Assembly (NCBI GenBank): GCA_023380915.1
Contig: JAMCSM010000078.1
Coordinates: 1,719 to 8,238, forward strand
Reading direction: 5' to 3'
Source of the DNA: Actinomycetota bacterium
Lineage (GTDB): Bacteria > Actinomycetota > Humimicrobiia > Humimicrobiales > Humimicrobiaceae
Length of the DNA: 6,520 nucleotides
How positions within the stretch are numbered: the first letter of the stretch is position 1; each line of letters opens with the position of its first letter. A program made the translations under genes and the position numbers. A model generated the notes under the pieces. The model saw only the letters and a program-made list of their open reading frames with translations. It was not told the DNA's origin and made no database searches. Shown here one piece after another: positions 1-6,512 of this stretch.

Positions 1-2354
1 ATAGATATTATATTCCGGAGCATAGACAGATTTTCCGGTTCATTCTCGAATTTACGCATAATAATATCTATTTTGGCTGTTGCAAGCTGGTCAAATGTAC
101 CTGTATCCAACAATATTCCTGATCCTTCTGTTTTGGCAGCAATCCTGTATTGCATTATTTCTTCTGAAAGTTTTTCAAATTCAGCGAAATAATTATCTTC
201 GAAATCTTCGTTTTTGAGAAGAATATATAATTTTGTATTTATCACAAGGCTATATATTTTTATAAGTATTTTATTTATAAAAATATTATTATCCAGGGAT
301 TGCAGGTAATTATCTTTATCGATTTTAAATTCATTTTGAATTTCCGCCATATCGGATTCAAGATGTCCTGTTGACATCAGGAATATTTTCTTTGTTATTT
401 CATTTTGTTTGTCTACCGATAGATCTGTGATTGTATAATAGCTGTATTCCCCTGGATTGGAATTGATAACCTCAAAAACTCTGCTGTTTGAATTTTCTTT
501 TATAAATTTATCGATATTGTCAAAAATTAATTTTGCTTTTGTCATTTCTTCTTCGGTAGAAACTTTTTTAGTATAAAGATTTATTTTCTTTTCTAAAACT
601 ACCGGGTTTTTAATATAAATTGTAAAAAAAATCATATTATTCTGTTCAAAAGTCATTTCTGATTTAAGTGCTGCTTTTCCCATGCACAAAACAAGCTTTT
701 CATTTTCAATTTTTTCAAATGATAAATTACTAACTTCGAAACAATATAAATTTTTATATTGGTCTGCCTCAATTTCTTCAATAAAAAGGCAATCCGCCGC
801 AAGTTCGGCGCAAACTTTTTCAAAATCATACATTGATTTTTTAACTATGCTTTCGTACATAAAGGCAGCATTCCGGTATTTATCTATATTGCTGTTTGCA
901 TTTTTAAGTATATTTAAAAAACCGGATTCCAGGTTTTCATCATTGAAATGGCTCGCAAGTTCAATGGCTCTGCATGCACTTTTTAGTATTTGAATGGATT
1001 CCATTCTTGATATTTCGTCAAAAAACCAGCCGTCACTTGATTGCATCAAAAGTGAGTGCCTGTACATTTCAAGAAGTTCAAAAACTTTCATTTCTCCTGT
1101 ATTTAGCTGCTGTTTATCAAAAAACCTGTCCAAGAAATTCTGTATATTAGCAGCACTTCTGTCGTTTATTGTATCTATATAATTATCAACGGCAACCCAT
1201 GGGTCGAGGAAATCTTTTTTTATAAATCCGGCGAGCTTCATTTCCATTATGCCTGTAAGTTTTGCGCTTAACCAGTCAACGGCTTCCCTTAAGGGTTTTC
1301 GCCATTTTTGGTTCCATTCAGGGTGCGGTTCATCCCCGGAAGCGCATCCGCAGTCTTCTTTCCACCTGCATATCGAGTGTTTACAACTCCATGAAGTGTT
1401 TTCAATAATTTCAACTTCATAAGTTGGAGGGTTTATTTCTATATATTCACCGGGTATTGTAATTTTTGCAAGATTATTTGATTCTATATATTCGAGGCAG
1501 TATGCAAGAGCCATATCCCCAAATCTATGGTGATGGCCGTAAGTTTCTCCATCAGATGCAATAACAATTATTTCAGGTTCACGAAGTGAAGTTGAAAATT
1601 CCGAAATAAGACTATCCGCAAATATTTTACCGTTACTTAAGAGATTGCCGAACGAAATTTTATTGGATATATTTGCATCATAAAAAAAAATAATAATGGA
1701 TTTTCCCGAAGGTAATTTACAGATATATGGCATTCTTGTATTTAAGGTTGATTCGTTTATCATCTTCCAGCCATCAGTATTATCGTTTATTTTTCTGATT
1801 CTTGAAGCCTGGTCGGGTGAAAGTATAACGAATTTAATTCCGAACTGTGCCAGAAGGTCCAGTGTTTCATTATCCACTGCGATTTCCGCTATCCACATGC
1901 CTTCGGGCTGCCTGTTAAATGTTTTTTTAAAATCTTTTACCGACCATGAAACCTGGATATATTTGTCTTTTTTATTTGCAAGCGGCATTATGAGATGATT
2001 ATATGTTTGTGCCATAGCTGTTCCATGACCGGAAAACCTCCCCATTCCTTCATGATCGGCATCAATGATTCTTGCTAAAAGATCAGGATGGGAACTTTTA
2101 ATCCAGGAAAGCAGGGTAGGCCCAAAATTAAAACTGATTTTCGAATAGTTATTGCTGATGTCCTTAATTTTATTATTTGAGTCCAGGATATGAGAAGCGC
2201 TGTTTGTATCGTAACATTCGGCAGTAATCCTTTCATTCCAATCATGATAAGGTTTTGCATTTTCCTGGAATTGTATTTTTTCAAGCCAGGGATTCATCCT
2301 GTATGGCTGATAAAAATGCCCGTGTATGCATATATATTTTTGTATTTTTTTCAT
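1..2354 (-). CDS. GH57 family protein with DUF3536 region, C-terminus cut off by window edge
   Basis: Reading the minus strand from the ATG at 2354-2352 gives 784 codons with no stop, so the gene leaves the window at its left edge. The protein starts MKKIQKYICIHGHFYQP. The HGHFYQP motif (residues 11-17) is the first conserved GH57 region. GMWIAEIAVD (152-161) matches the region holding the catalytic nucleophile, here E157. SDGETYGHHH (267-276) matches the region holding the acid/base aspartate, here D268. A Trp/Cys-rich stretch (SWSCKHSICRW, then DCGC; residues 321-337) and DGWFFDEIS (441-449) are typical of the DUF3536 clade. No signal peptide is visible, so it is probably cytoplasmic. GH57 enzymes act on alpha-glucans (amylase, glucanotransferase, branching), but this clade is, to my knowledge, biochemically undefined. 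Its position directly after glgB argues for a glycogen role. Family members are about 800 residues long, so little is likely missing. The family call is firm; the exact reaction is unknown. Confidence 0.92.
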   Translation of the reverse strand, partial: MKKIQKYICIHGHFYQPYRMNPWLEKIQFQENAKPYHDWNERITAECYDTNSASHILDSNNKIKDISNNYSKISFNFGPTLLSWIKSSHPDLLARIIDADHEGMGRFSGHGTAMAQTYNHLIMPLANKKDKYIQVSWSVKDFKKTFNRQPEGMWIAEIAVDNETLDLLAQFGIKFVILSPDQASRIRKINDNTDGWKMINESTLNTRMPYICKLPSGKSIIIFFYDANISNKISFGNLLSNGKIFADSLISEFSTSLREPEIIVIASDGETYGHHHRFGDMALAYCLEYIESNNLAKITIPGEYIEINPPTYEVEIIENTSWSCKHSICRWKEDCGCASGDEPHPEWNQKWRKPLREAVDWLSAKLTGIMEMKLAGFIKKDFLDPWVAVDNYIDTINDRSAANIQNFLDRFFDKQQLNTGEMKVFELLEMYRHSLLMQSSDGWFFDEISRMESIQILKSACRAIELASHFNDENLESGFLNILKNANSNIDKYRNAAFMYESIVKKSMYDFEKVCAELAADCLFIEEIEADQYKNLYCFEVSNLSFEKIENEKLVLCMGKAALKSEMTFEQNNMIFFTIYIKNPVVLEKKINLYTKKVSTEEEMTKAKLIFDNIDKFIKENSNSRVFEVINSNPGEYSYYTITDLSVDKQNEITKKIFLMSTGHLESDMAEIQNEFKIDKDNYLQSLDNNIFINKILIKIYSLVINTKLYILLKNEDFEDNYFAEFEKLSEEIMQYRIAAKTEGSGILLDTGTFDQLATAKIDIIMRKFENEPENLSMLRNIIS

Positions 2355-2359
2355 CCCGG

Positions 2360-2364
2360 TCCTT
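2360..2364 (-). promoter_or_regulatory. Ribosome binding site of the GH57 gene, overlapping the glgB stop
   Basis: On the minus strand the glgB stop TAA runs straight into a Shine-Dalgarno sequence (TAAGGA), followed by five bases (CCGGG) and the ATG. The intergenic gap is only 8 nt. This fixes the GH57 start and implies one transcript with translational coupling to glgB. Confidence 0.75.
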
Positions 2365-4315
2365 AATCCTTTTTAAATAAAATTGCAGAAAGTGGTGGAA
2401 GAGTTATGGTAATTGAATAATCCCTGCCATGACTTTTAACCTTTCCTGCCTTTACTTTTCCAAAGTTGCCATGGCCGCTGCCGCCATATTCAACTGCATC
2501 CGTATTCAAAATTTCACGCCATGTCCCATTCACGGGCACCCCTATACTGTAACCATATCTTGGCACAGGCGTAAAATTAAAACAGGCAAGTATCAATTCC
2601 TGGGTTTCAATAATTCCGGATTTATGTTTTCGGGTTTTAATCTCTTGTGATTTAGCTTTTCTCAGGAAAAAAAGAGTGCTGTTCCTCCTGTCATTAAAAT
2701 CAACCCATTCAAAACTATTCGAATCAAAATCTCCCGAATACAGGGCTATTTCTTTTTTGTAGATTGCATTTAAATCTTTTATAAGCAGCTGAAGTCCGCT
2801 GTTCATTTTATTGGACATCAGGCTCCAGTCCAGACCCGCCATATGATTCCATTCATTTTGTGTTCCCAGTTCATCTCCCATAAAAATCAGCTTTTTACCG
2901 GGAAAAGCAAACATATAACCTGAAAGCAATCTAAGGTTTGCAAATTTCTGCCACCTGTCACCGGGCATCTTATTAAGAAGCGATCCTTTTCCGTAAACCA
3001 CTTCATCATGCGAAAAAGGCAATATGAAATTTTCAGTAAATGCGTACAAGAATGTAAAAGTAAGTTCGCTGTAATGATGCTTCCTGTAAATCGGGTCTTT
3101 TGAAAAATATTGAAGAGTATCATGCATCCAGCCCATATTCCATTTCATGCCAAATCCAAGACCCCCGGTGTAAGTCGGCCTGGATACCATCGGCCAGGCT
3201 GTTGATTCTTCTGCTATCGTAACTGCATCGGGAAATTCCAGATAAATTATTTCATTAAGGGTTTTGATAAATTCTACTGCTTCCAGATTTTCCCTGCCTC
3301 CATATTTATTTGGAATCCATTGCCCTTCTTTTCTTGAATAATCAAGATAGAGCATCGATGCAACGGCATCTATTCTTAAACCATCAATATGATATTTATC
3401 CAGCCAGAAAATGGCGCTGCTGATCAGGAACTCTTTGACTTCCTGTCTTCCATAATTGAAAATCAGGCTTTTCCAATCAGGATGAAATCCCTTTTTTGGA
3501 TCTTTATGTTCATAAAGATGAGTACCATCAAAGCAGGAAAGTCCGTGAGGATCATCGGGAAAATGAGATGGAACCCAATCAAGAATGACACCTATTCCAT
3601 TTTGATGGAGGCGGTCCACAAGATACATAAAATCCTGAGGATTTCCATACCTGGAGGTTGGAGCAAAATAACCGGTCGTCTGATAACCCCAGGATCCATA
3701 AAAAGGATGTTCCATTACCGGCATTAACTCTACATGTGTAAAACCCATTTTGATTACATAGTCGCTAAGCAAATGTGCAATATCTCTGTAACTCAAAAAC
3801 CGGTCGGGGTTAGCAGGATCTCTTTTCCATGAACCGGGATGAATTTCATAAATGGAATAGGGCTTATCCATACTATTGTAATTATGCCTTTGTTCCATCC
3901 ATTTTTTATCATTCCATTCAAAATCGAGATCCCATATTACTGAGGCGGTTTTTGGCGGTGTCTCACAAAAAAAAGCAAAGGGGTCACTTTTATTTTTTTG
4001 AAAACCCGGAATTTTTGATTTTATATGATATTTATAAAGTGAACCCTTACCTAAATCAGCCTTAAAAATCTCCCAGATACCCGACTCGTCCCATCTGACA
4101 TTCATGATATCGGCCTCTTCGTTCCATCCGTTGAAATCACCGATTAGAGAGACACGCTCTGCATTTGGAGCCCATACTGCAAAATGAGTTCCTGTAAAAT
4201 TACCTTCCAAAATTTCTAAATGAGCACCCAATTTTTCATATAGTTTGAAATGTCTGCCATTTTTAAACAAATGAATATCATAATCACTGAATTTATCCAT
4301 ATTGAAATAATCCAT
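2363..4315 (-). CDS. glgB: 1,4-alpha-glucan branching enzyme (GH13_9, CBM48)
   Basis: This 650-residue protein makes alpha-1,6 branches in glycogen by cutting an alpha-1,4 chain and re-attaching it; it is a cytoplasmic enzyme. An N-terminal CBM48-like domain (about 40-130) contains GTHFAVWAPNAERVSLIGDF. The GH13 barrel follows, with all four classical regions: DWVPSHF (246-252), GLRIDAVASM with R314 and nucleophile D316, TIAEESTAWP with acid/base E369, and FSHDEVVYGKGSL with H436 and D437. The YGSWGYQTTGYFAPTSRYG stretch (206-224) is a GlgB hallmark. A C-terminal beta domain ends in LPPLSAILFKKD. Its length fits the shorter GlgB class, which lacks the extra N-terminal module of the E. coli enzyme. 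It is first in an operon with the GH57 gene. The start is slightly uncertain: the chosen ATG has no clear Shine-Dalgarno, and M6 (MDKFSDYDIHLF) is an alternative with GGA ten bases upstream. Function is very secure. Confidence 0.97.
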   Translation of the reverse strand: MDYFNMDKFSDYDIHLFKNGRHFKLYEKLGAHLEILEGNFTGTHFAVWAPNAERVSLIGDFNGWNEEADIMNVRWDESGIWEIFKADLGKGSLYKYHIKSKIPGFQKNKSDPFAFFCETPPKTASVIWDLDFEWNDKKWMEQRHNYNSMDKPYSIYEIHPGSWKRDPANPDRFLSYRDIAHLLSDYVIKMGFTHVELMPVMEHPFYGSWGYQTTGYFAPTSRYGNPQDFMYLVDRLHQNGIGVILDWVPSHFPDDPHGLSCFDGTHLYEHKDPKKGFHPDWKSLIFNYGRQEVKEFLISSAIFWLDKYHIDGLRIDAVASMLYLDYSRKEGQWIPNKYGGRENLEAVEFIKTLNEIIYLEFPDAVTIAEESTAWPMVSRPTYTGGLGFGMKWNMGWMHDTLQYFSKDPIYRKHHYSELTFTFLYAFTENFILPFSHDEVVYGKGSLLNKMPGDRWQKFANLRLLSGYMFAFPGKKLIFMGDELGTQNEWNHMAGLDWSLMSNKMNSGLQLLIKDLNAIYKKEIALYSGDFDSNSFEWVDFNDRRNSTLFFLRKAKSQEIKTRKHKSGIIETQELILACFNFTPVPRYGYSIGVPVNGTWREILNTDAVEYGGSGHGNFGKVKAGKVKSHGRDYSITITLPPLSAILFKKD

Positions 4316-4407
4316 TTTGTCAATTCACAAGGTTAAAAAAATTATTCCCTCAACATTTTTTATAAATTGCTGATTTGCAAAATTAATTAAATCTCTTTAC
4401 ATAATTA

Positions 4408-4433
4408 TTATTTATATAGTATATATTAACTTG
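4408..4433 (-). repeat. 26-bp exact repeat, copy A (upstream of glgB)
   Basis: The reverse complement of these 26 bases begins CAAGTTAATATA and ends TATATAAATAA. It is identical to 5390-5415 on the plus strand; the match breaks at both flanks. The core TATATACTATATA is nearly self-complementary around its central C. Copy A ends 92 nt before the glgB ATG and has the same orientation as glgB. Even in AT-rich DNA a 26-base exact match within one kilobase is not expected by chance. Confidence 0.9.
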
Positions 4434-4439
4434 AAGCAA
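4411..4439 (-). promoter_or_regulatory. Candidate sigma-70 promoter for glgB
   Basis: On the minus strand TTGCTT (4439-4434) is followed by a 17-nt spacer and TATAAA (4416-4411). The spacing is ideal and the boxes are partial consensus matches. Transcription would begin near 4404, leaving a leader of roughly 90 nt before the glgB ATG. The 26-bp repeat supplies the spacer and the -10 box. AT-rich DNA yields many such matches, so confidence is modest. Confidence 0.35.
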
Positions 4440-4555
4440 ATAGTAAAATAAAGGTTAAACATCCAATATAAAATAGCATATTGTTATTATATTTCTGTAT
4501 AAAGTATTATTTTGAAACTTCTTTGAAGGAAATTTCTCTTTAAATATAAACGATA

Positions 4556-4591
4556 TAGGAGGCTTACAAATATTTTATTTTCTGGTAATAT
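4556..4591 (+). repeat. Imperfect inverted repeat, copy 1 (pairs with 6486-6520)
   Basis: The plus strand reads TAGGAGGCTTACAAATATTT onward here. The first 21 bases equal the reverse complement of the last 21 bases of the window. With one single-base gap the similarity continues to 36 nt here versus 35 nt there, with two substitutions. The other copy covers the last eight codons, the stop and the following bases of the aldolase gene. The match is still perfect at the window edge, so its outer limit is unknown. Confidence 0.85.
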
Positions 4592-4672
4592 AAGTTGTGT
4601 AAAAATTTTAAAAAAATAAACATAACAGATACATGTATTATTGGGTAAATTGGAAGATAACTTAAAATTATC

Positions 4673-5231
4673 ATGATTTCAAAAAAGAAAAAAAGACAGC
4701 TCGAAATAGAAGATTATATTCAGTTAAAAAATAAGGTTACTTTAGATGAATTGGCTGAAAAGTTTAACGTTAACAGGATAACAATACACCGTGATTTATC
4801 AGACCTGGAGGAAGGTGGCAAAATAAGAAAGGTTATCTCGGGAGCTTGCTGTCAGCAGGTCACTTTTAGATACCTCCAGTGTATTTTACAGTAGAGCTAT
4901 CAATAACTGGGAAGAAAAATGTGCCATTTCAAAAAAAGCCATGGATTTTATCCAGCCAAATAAATTCTATTTCTTTGACGGTTCGTCAACCTTGCTTCCA
5001 CTGGTGCAAAACTTATCCAGATCGGATATTAAGGATATAAGTATTCTTACTGCAAATATTATTTTTCAATTAGAATTATCAATGAATGAAAATATAAAAA
5101 TCATCGGTCTTGGTGGGGAATTAAACCGGAATATCAAGTTATTTATAGAGCATTCGAAAATAAAAATACTTCTTGTAGATCATACAAAATTTGAAGATGA
5201 TGGACATTTTACGATTTGCAATATGAAAGAC
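4673..5231 (+). pseudogene. DeoR-family transcriptional regulator, frameshifted and internally deleted
   Basis: The first frame (4673-4894) encodes a DeoR N-terminal winged helix-turn-helix: ERQ-like start at residues 7-13, VTLDELAEKFNVNRITIHRD (22-41), then GGKIRKVISGA (48-58). The frame then fails. The sensor domain continues in the +1 frame from about 4846, with YSRAINNWEEKCAISKKAMD, FFDGSSTLLPLVQNL, and IIGLGGELNRN ending at 5132. The next residues, IKLFIEHSKIKILLVDHTKF (5133-5192), align with a part of DeoR proteins normally about 50 residues further on, so an internal segment is deleted. Similarity fades after CNMKD near 5231. The upstream region lacks a good Shine-Dalgarno: GGAAG at 4652 is too far, and an in-frame TAA at 4658 blocks a longer start. 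Intact relatives bind sugar phosphates and control neighbouring catabolic genes. This copy is very unlikely to make a full regulator, though a short DNA-binding domain could still be translated. Confidence 0.85.
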
Positions 5232-5397
5232 GGATTTTCATTATATAATTTACGGAGAAGAGGTAATGGGTTATGCAGGTTCTGCTGATTCAAAGCTTAA
5301 TACAGCAGAGTATAATGAAGAAAAGGATGTTGAATTATTTAACCGTACTTCCGGTGAAAATTTTTTTATTTTAAGAAAAGATATGTTTGCAAGTTAA
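5227..5397 (+). pseudogene. Orphan C-terminal gene fragment, family not recognised
   Basis: In the frame one base ahead of the DeoR sensor domain, reading is open from just after TGA (5224-5226) to TAA (5395-5397). It includes IIYGEEVMGYAGSADSKLN and ends GENFFILRKDMFAS. The codon use looks coding, but no DeoR C-terminus resembles it. The first ATG (5266) has no Shine-Dalgarno. I read it as the 3' end of a different gene joined to the regulator remnant by a deletion. Its last codons enter the 26-bp repeat, and a more degraded version lies inverted upstream of glgB. I could not identify the parent protein. Confidence 0.55.
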
Positions 5398-5415
5398 TAT
5401 ATACTATATAAATAA
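5390..5415 (+). repeat. 26-bp exact repeat, copy B (upstream of the aldolase)
   Basis: This block is identical to the reverse complement of 4408-4433. It covers the last two codons and stop of the orphan fragment and the next 18 bases. It ends 95 nt before the aldolase ATG, almost the same distance and the same relative orientation as copy A has to glgB. With a 3-nt gap the match can be extended by TTTG on its left side. Confidence 0.9.
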
Positions 5416-5426
5416 AGACCTGGTCT
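5416..5426 (+). promoter_or_regulatory. Short perfect palindrome AGACCTGGTCT, possible operator
   Basis: The two 5-bp arms AGACC and GGTCT flank a central T, immediately after repeat copy B and 84 nt before the aldolase start. It is one of the few GC-containing spots in an AT-rich leader. It loosely recalls GGTC/GACC-containing operators of GntR-type regulators, but no such regulator is visible here. It is too short for a terminator stem. Confidence 0.25.
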
Positions 5427-5457
5427 GAACAATAAAGAAATAAGATCGGTTAGAAAA

Positions 5458-5487
5458 TTGGTATTTAAAATAAAATTAAAATATTAA
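5458..5487 (+). promoter_or_regulatory. Candidate promoter for the aldolase gene
   Basis: TTGGTA (5458-5463), an 18-nt spacer and TATTAA (5482-5487) precede the ATG at 5511. A weak Shine-Dalgarno, AGAGAG (5498-5503), lies seven bases before the start. The boxes are only partial matches in very AT-rich DNA, so this is a tentative placement. Promoter activity from the 26-bp repeat upstream is an alternative. Confidence 0.25.
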
Positions 5488-5510
5488 TTATTTGAATAGA
5501 GAGAATTATT

Positions 5511-6512
5511 ATGAGTATTCCTGAAGGCGTAATAGTTGCAATGTTGACACCATTTGATGGAAAAGGCAGGGTAAATGAGCCAGAAGTCAGAAAACTTGTA
5601 AATTTCTTAATTGATAAAGGTGTCAGCGGAATTTTCCCGGTTGCATCATGCGGAGAATATGTCCATATTGATATGTCTGAAAGAAAGTTTCTGATTGATG
5701 TTGTGGTAGATGAGACAAAATCAAGAGTTGATATAATGCCAGGGACAGGTGCAACATGTTATCATCAGTCAATTGAGCTTGCAAACTATGCAAAAGAAAA
5801 AGGGTGTTCTGCTGTTGTGCTGCATGGACCATACTTTTTTAAAAATACAGAGGATGTCGTTGAAGGACATTTGAGAAAAGTAGCCGAATCAGTAAATATT
5901 CCCATTTTTGTTTATAATGTTCCTTTTTTTGCAAATGAGGTCACGCCATTTATGGTTGAAAGACTTACATATCTTCCAAACATTGTTGGAATAAAAGACT
6001 CTTCGGGCAATATGATAAATGTAATGAATCTTTTGGAGATGACACGAAAGGTGAAGCCAGATTTTAAGGTCCTGGTAGGTGTTGAAGAAATAATGCTACC
6101 TGCGCTTATGATGGGAGCAAGGGGAAGCATGACTGCTACGGCGGGAATTATGCCTGAATTCATGGTAGGAATCTGGAATGCTTTTACAAATGGTAATTTA
6201 AATGCTGCCTGCAACCTGCAGTTTGCAATTCTACCACTCATAAGAGAAATGAAAACATTTAATTTTCCCCAGGGATTTAAAGAAGCACTTGATTTGAGAG
6301 GAATAAAAATGGGTCCTCCGAAGATGAACTATTCCCCTGAAGTTTTATCAACACTGGCAAATCTTAAAGAAAGATTAAGGCTCGAAATGCAGGGTCTTCT
6401 TGATACGTATTTCAGTGGTACTTTTTTAAATTACAGAGGAAATGATAAAGAAAGTAAATTAAATTATCCTCAATTGCAGCAAAAAACATTAACAGAAAAA
6501 AAATATTTGTAA
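5511..6512 (+). CDS. DapA/NanA-superfamily aldolase, substrate unknown
   Basis: This 333-residue TIM-barrel protein belongs to the class I aldolase/lyase superfamily of dihydrodipicolinate synthase and N-acetylneuraminate lyase. K162 in VGIKDSSG is the Schiff-base lysine and Y135 in IFVYNVPFF is the catalytic tyrosine. It is probably not a true DapA. The usual GTTGE motif is ASCGE (45-49). The second relay tyrosine (E. coli Tyr107) aligns with F109 in GPYFF. The carboxylate-binding arginine after YNVP (E. coli Arg138) aligns with F140. Such subfamilies usually cleave 2-keto-3-deoxy sugar acids or related compounds to pyruvate and an aldehyde. The barrel and helical tail should end near residue 300. 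The last 30 or so residues (LNYRGNDKESKLNYPQ and beyond) are a polar extension whose end lies in the second inverted repeat. The DeoR remnant upstream suggests a sugar catabolic locus. Superfamily placement is firm; the substrate is not known. Confidence 0.92.
   Translation: MSIPEGVIVAMLTPFDGKGRVNEPEVRKLVNFLIDKGVSGIFPVASCGEYVHIDMSERKFLIDVVVDETKSRVDIMPGTGATCYHQSIELANYAKEKGCSAVVLHGPYFFKNTEDVVEGHLRKVAESVNIPIFVYNVPFFANEVTPFMVERLTYLPNIVGIKDSSGNMINVMNLLEMTRKVKPDFKVLVGVEEIMLPALMMGARGSMTATAGIMPEFMVGIWNAFTNGNLNAACNLQFAILPLIREMKTFNFPQGFKEALDLRGIKMGPPKMNYSPEVLSTLANLKERLRLEMQGLLDTYFSGTFLNYRGNDKESKLNYPQLQQKTLTEKKYL

Larger units (their letters stand above)
4408..4517 (-). pseudogene. Decayed inverted copy of the orphan C-terminal fragment (tentative)
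   Basis: Read on the minus strand, this stretch shows short blocks in the same order as plus-strand 5289-5415. They are TTCAAA, CTTTATACAG (CTTAATACAG in the other copy), TATAAT, GGATGTT, TAACC, TTTATTTTA, TTTG, then the exact 26-mer. The blocks are separated by small gaps. The largest missing segments relative to the other copy are 8 and 20 nt, just after GGATGTT and just after TAACC. No reading frame survives. I infer a degraded duplicate of the 3' end of the gene whose better-preserved remnant is at 5227-5397. Individual short blocks in AT-rich DNA are weak evidence; their shared order next to a perfect 26-mer is what supports the call. Confidence 0.5.
4316..4672. other. Divergent intergenic region, AT-rich, with no intact gene
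   Basis: This 357-bp gap separates glgB (minus) from the regulator remnant (plus) and has no credible intact ORF on either strand. It holds a candidate glgB promoter, an exact 26-bp block shared with 5390-5415, a second block shared with the end of the aldolase gene, and an AGGAGG (4557-4562) with no ATG, GTG or TTG at usable spacing. A weak plus-strand promoter is possible (TTGTTA at 4481, 18-nt spacer, TATTAT at 4505), which would give a long leader to the regulator remnant. A broken dyad built from GAAA, CTTC, GAAG and TTTC lies at 4514-4536. No clear rho-independent terminator is visible. Confidence 0.6.

Noticed and set aside
682..1998. Plus-strand open frames at 682-993, 994-1182 and 1696-1998
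   Set aside because: They lie antisense to the GH57 gene, whose 784 codons contain family motifs throughout. Their translations are Ser/Phe/Ile-rich with no domain pattern.
2429..4065. Plus-strand and alternate-frame open reading frames within glgB
   Set aside because: All are shadows of a complete, motif-rich glgB frame and lack ribosome binding sites.
4514..4536. GAAACTTC...GAAG...TTTC dyad as a terminator or operator
   Set aside because: The arms are interrupted by an extra GAAA, the stem is only 4 bp, and no run of T follows; it is not convincing on its own in AT-rich DNA.
4840..4895. Programmed ribosomal frameshift in the DeoR gene
   Set aside because: There is no slippery heptamer or obvious downstream stem-loop at the shift, and the separate internal deletion shows the gene is simply broken.
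5623..6241. Minus-strand open frames opposite the aldolase
   Set aside because: The plus-strand aldolase has its catalytic residues and an intact frame; the antisense translations look non-coding.
5511..6512. Naming the aldolase dapA
   Set aside because: The GTTGE motif, relay tyrosine and substrate-binding arginine of DapA are all replaced, so a lysine-pathway role is not supported.
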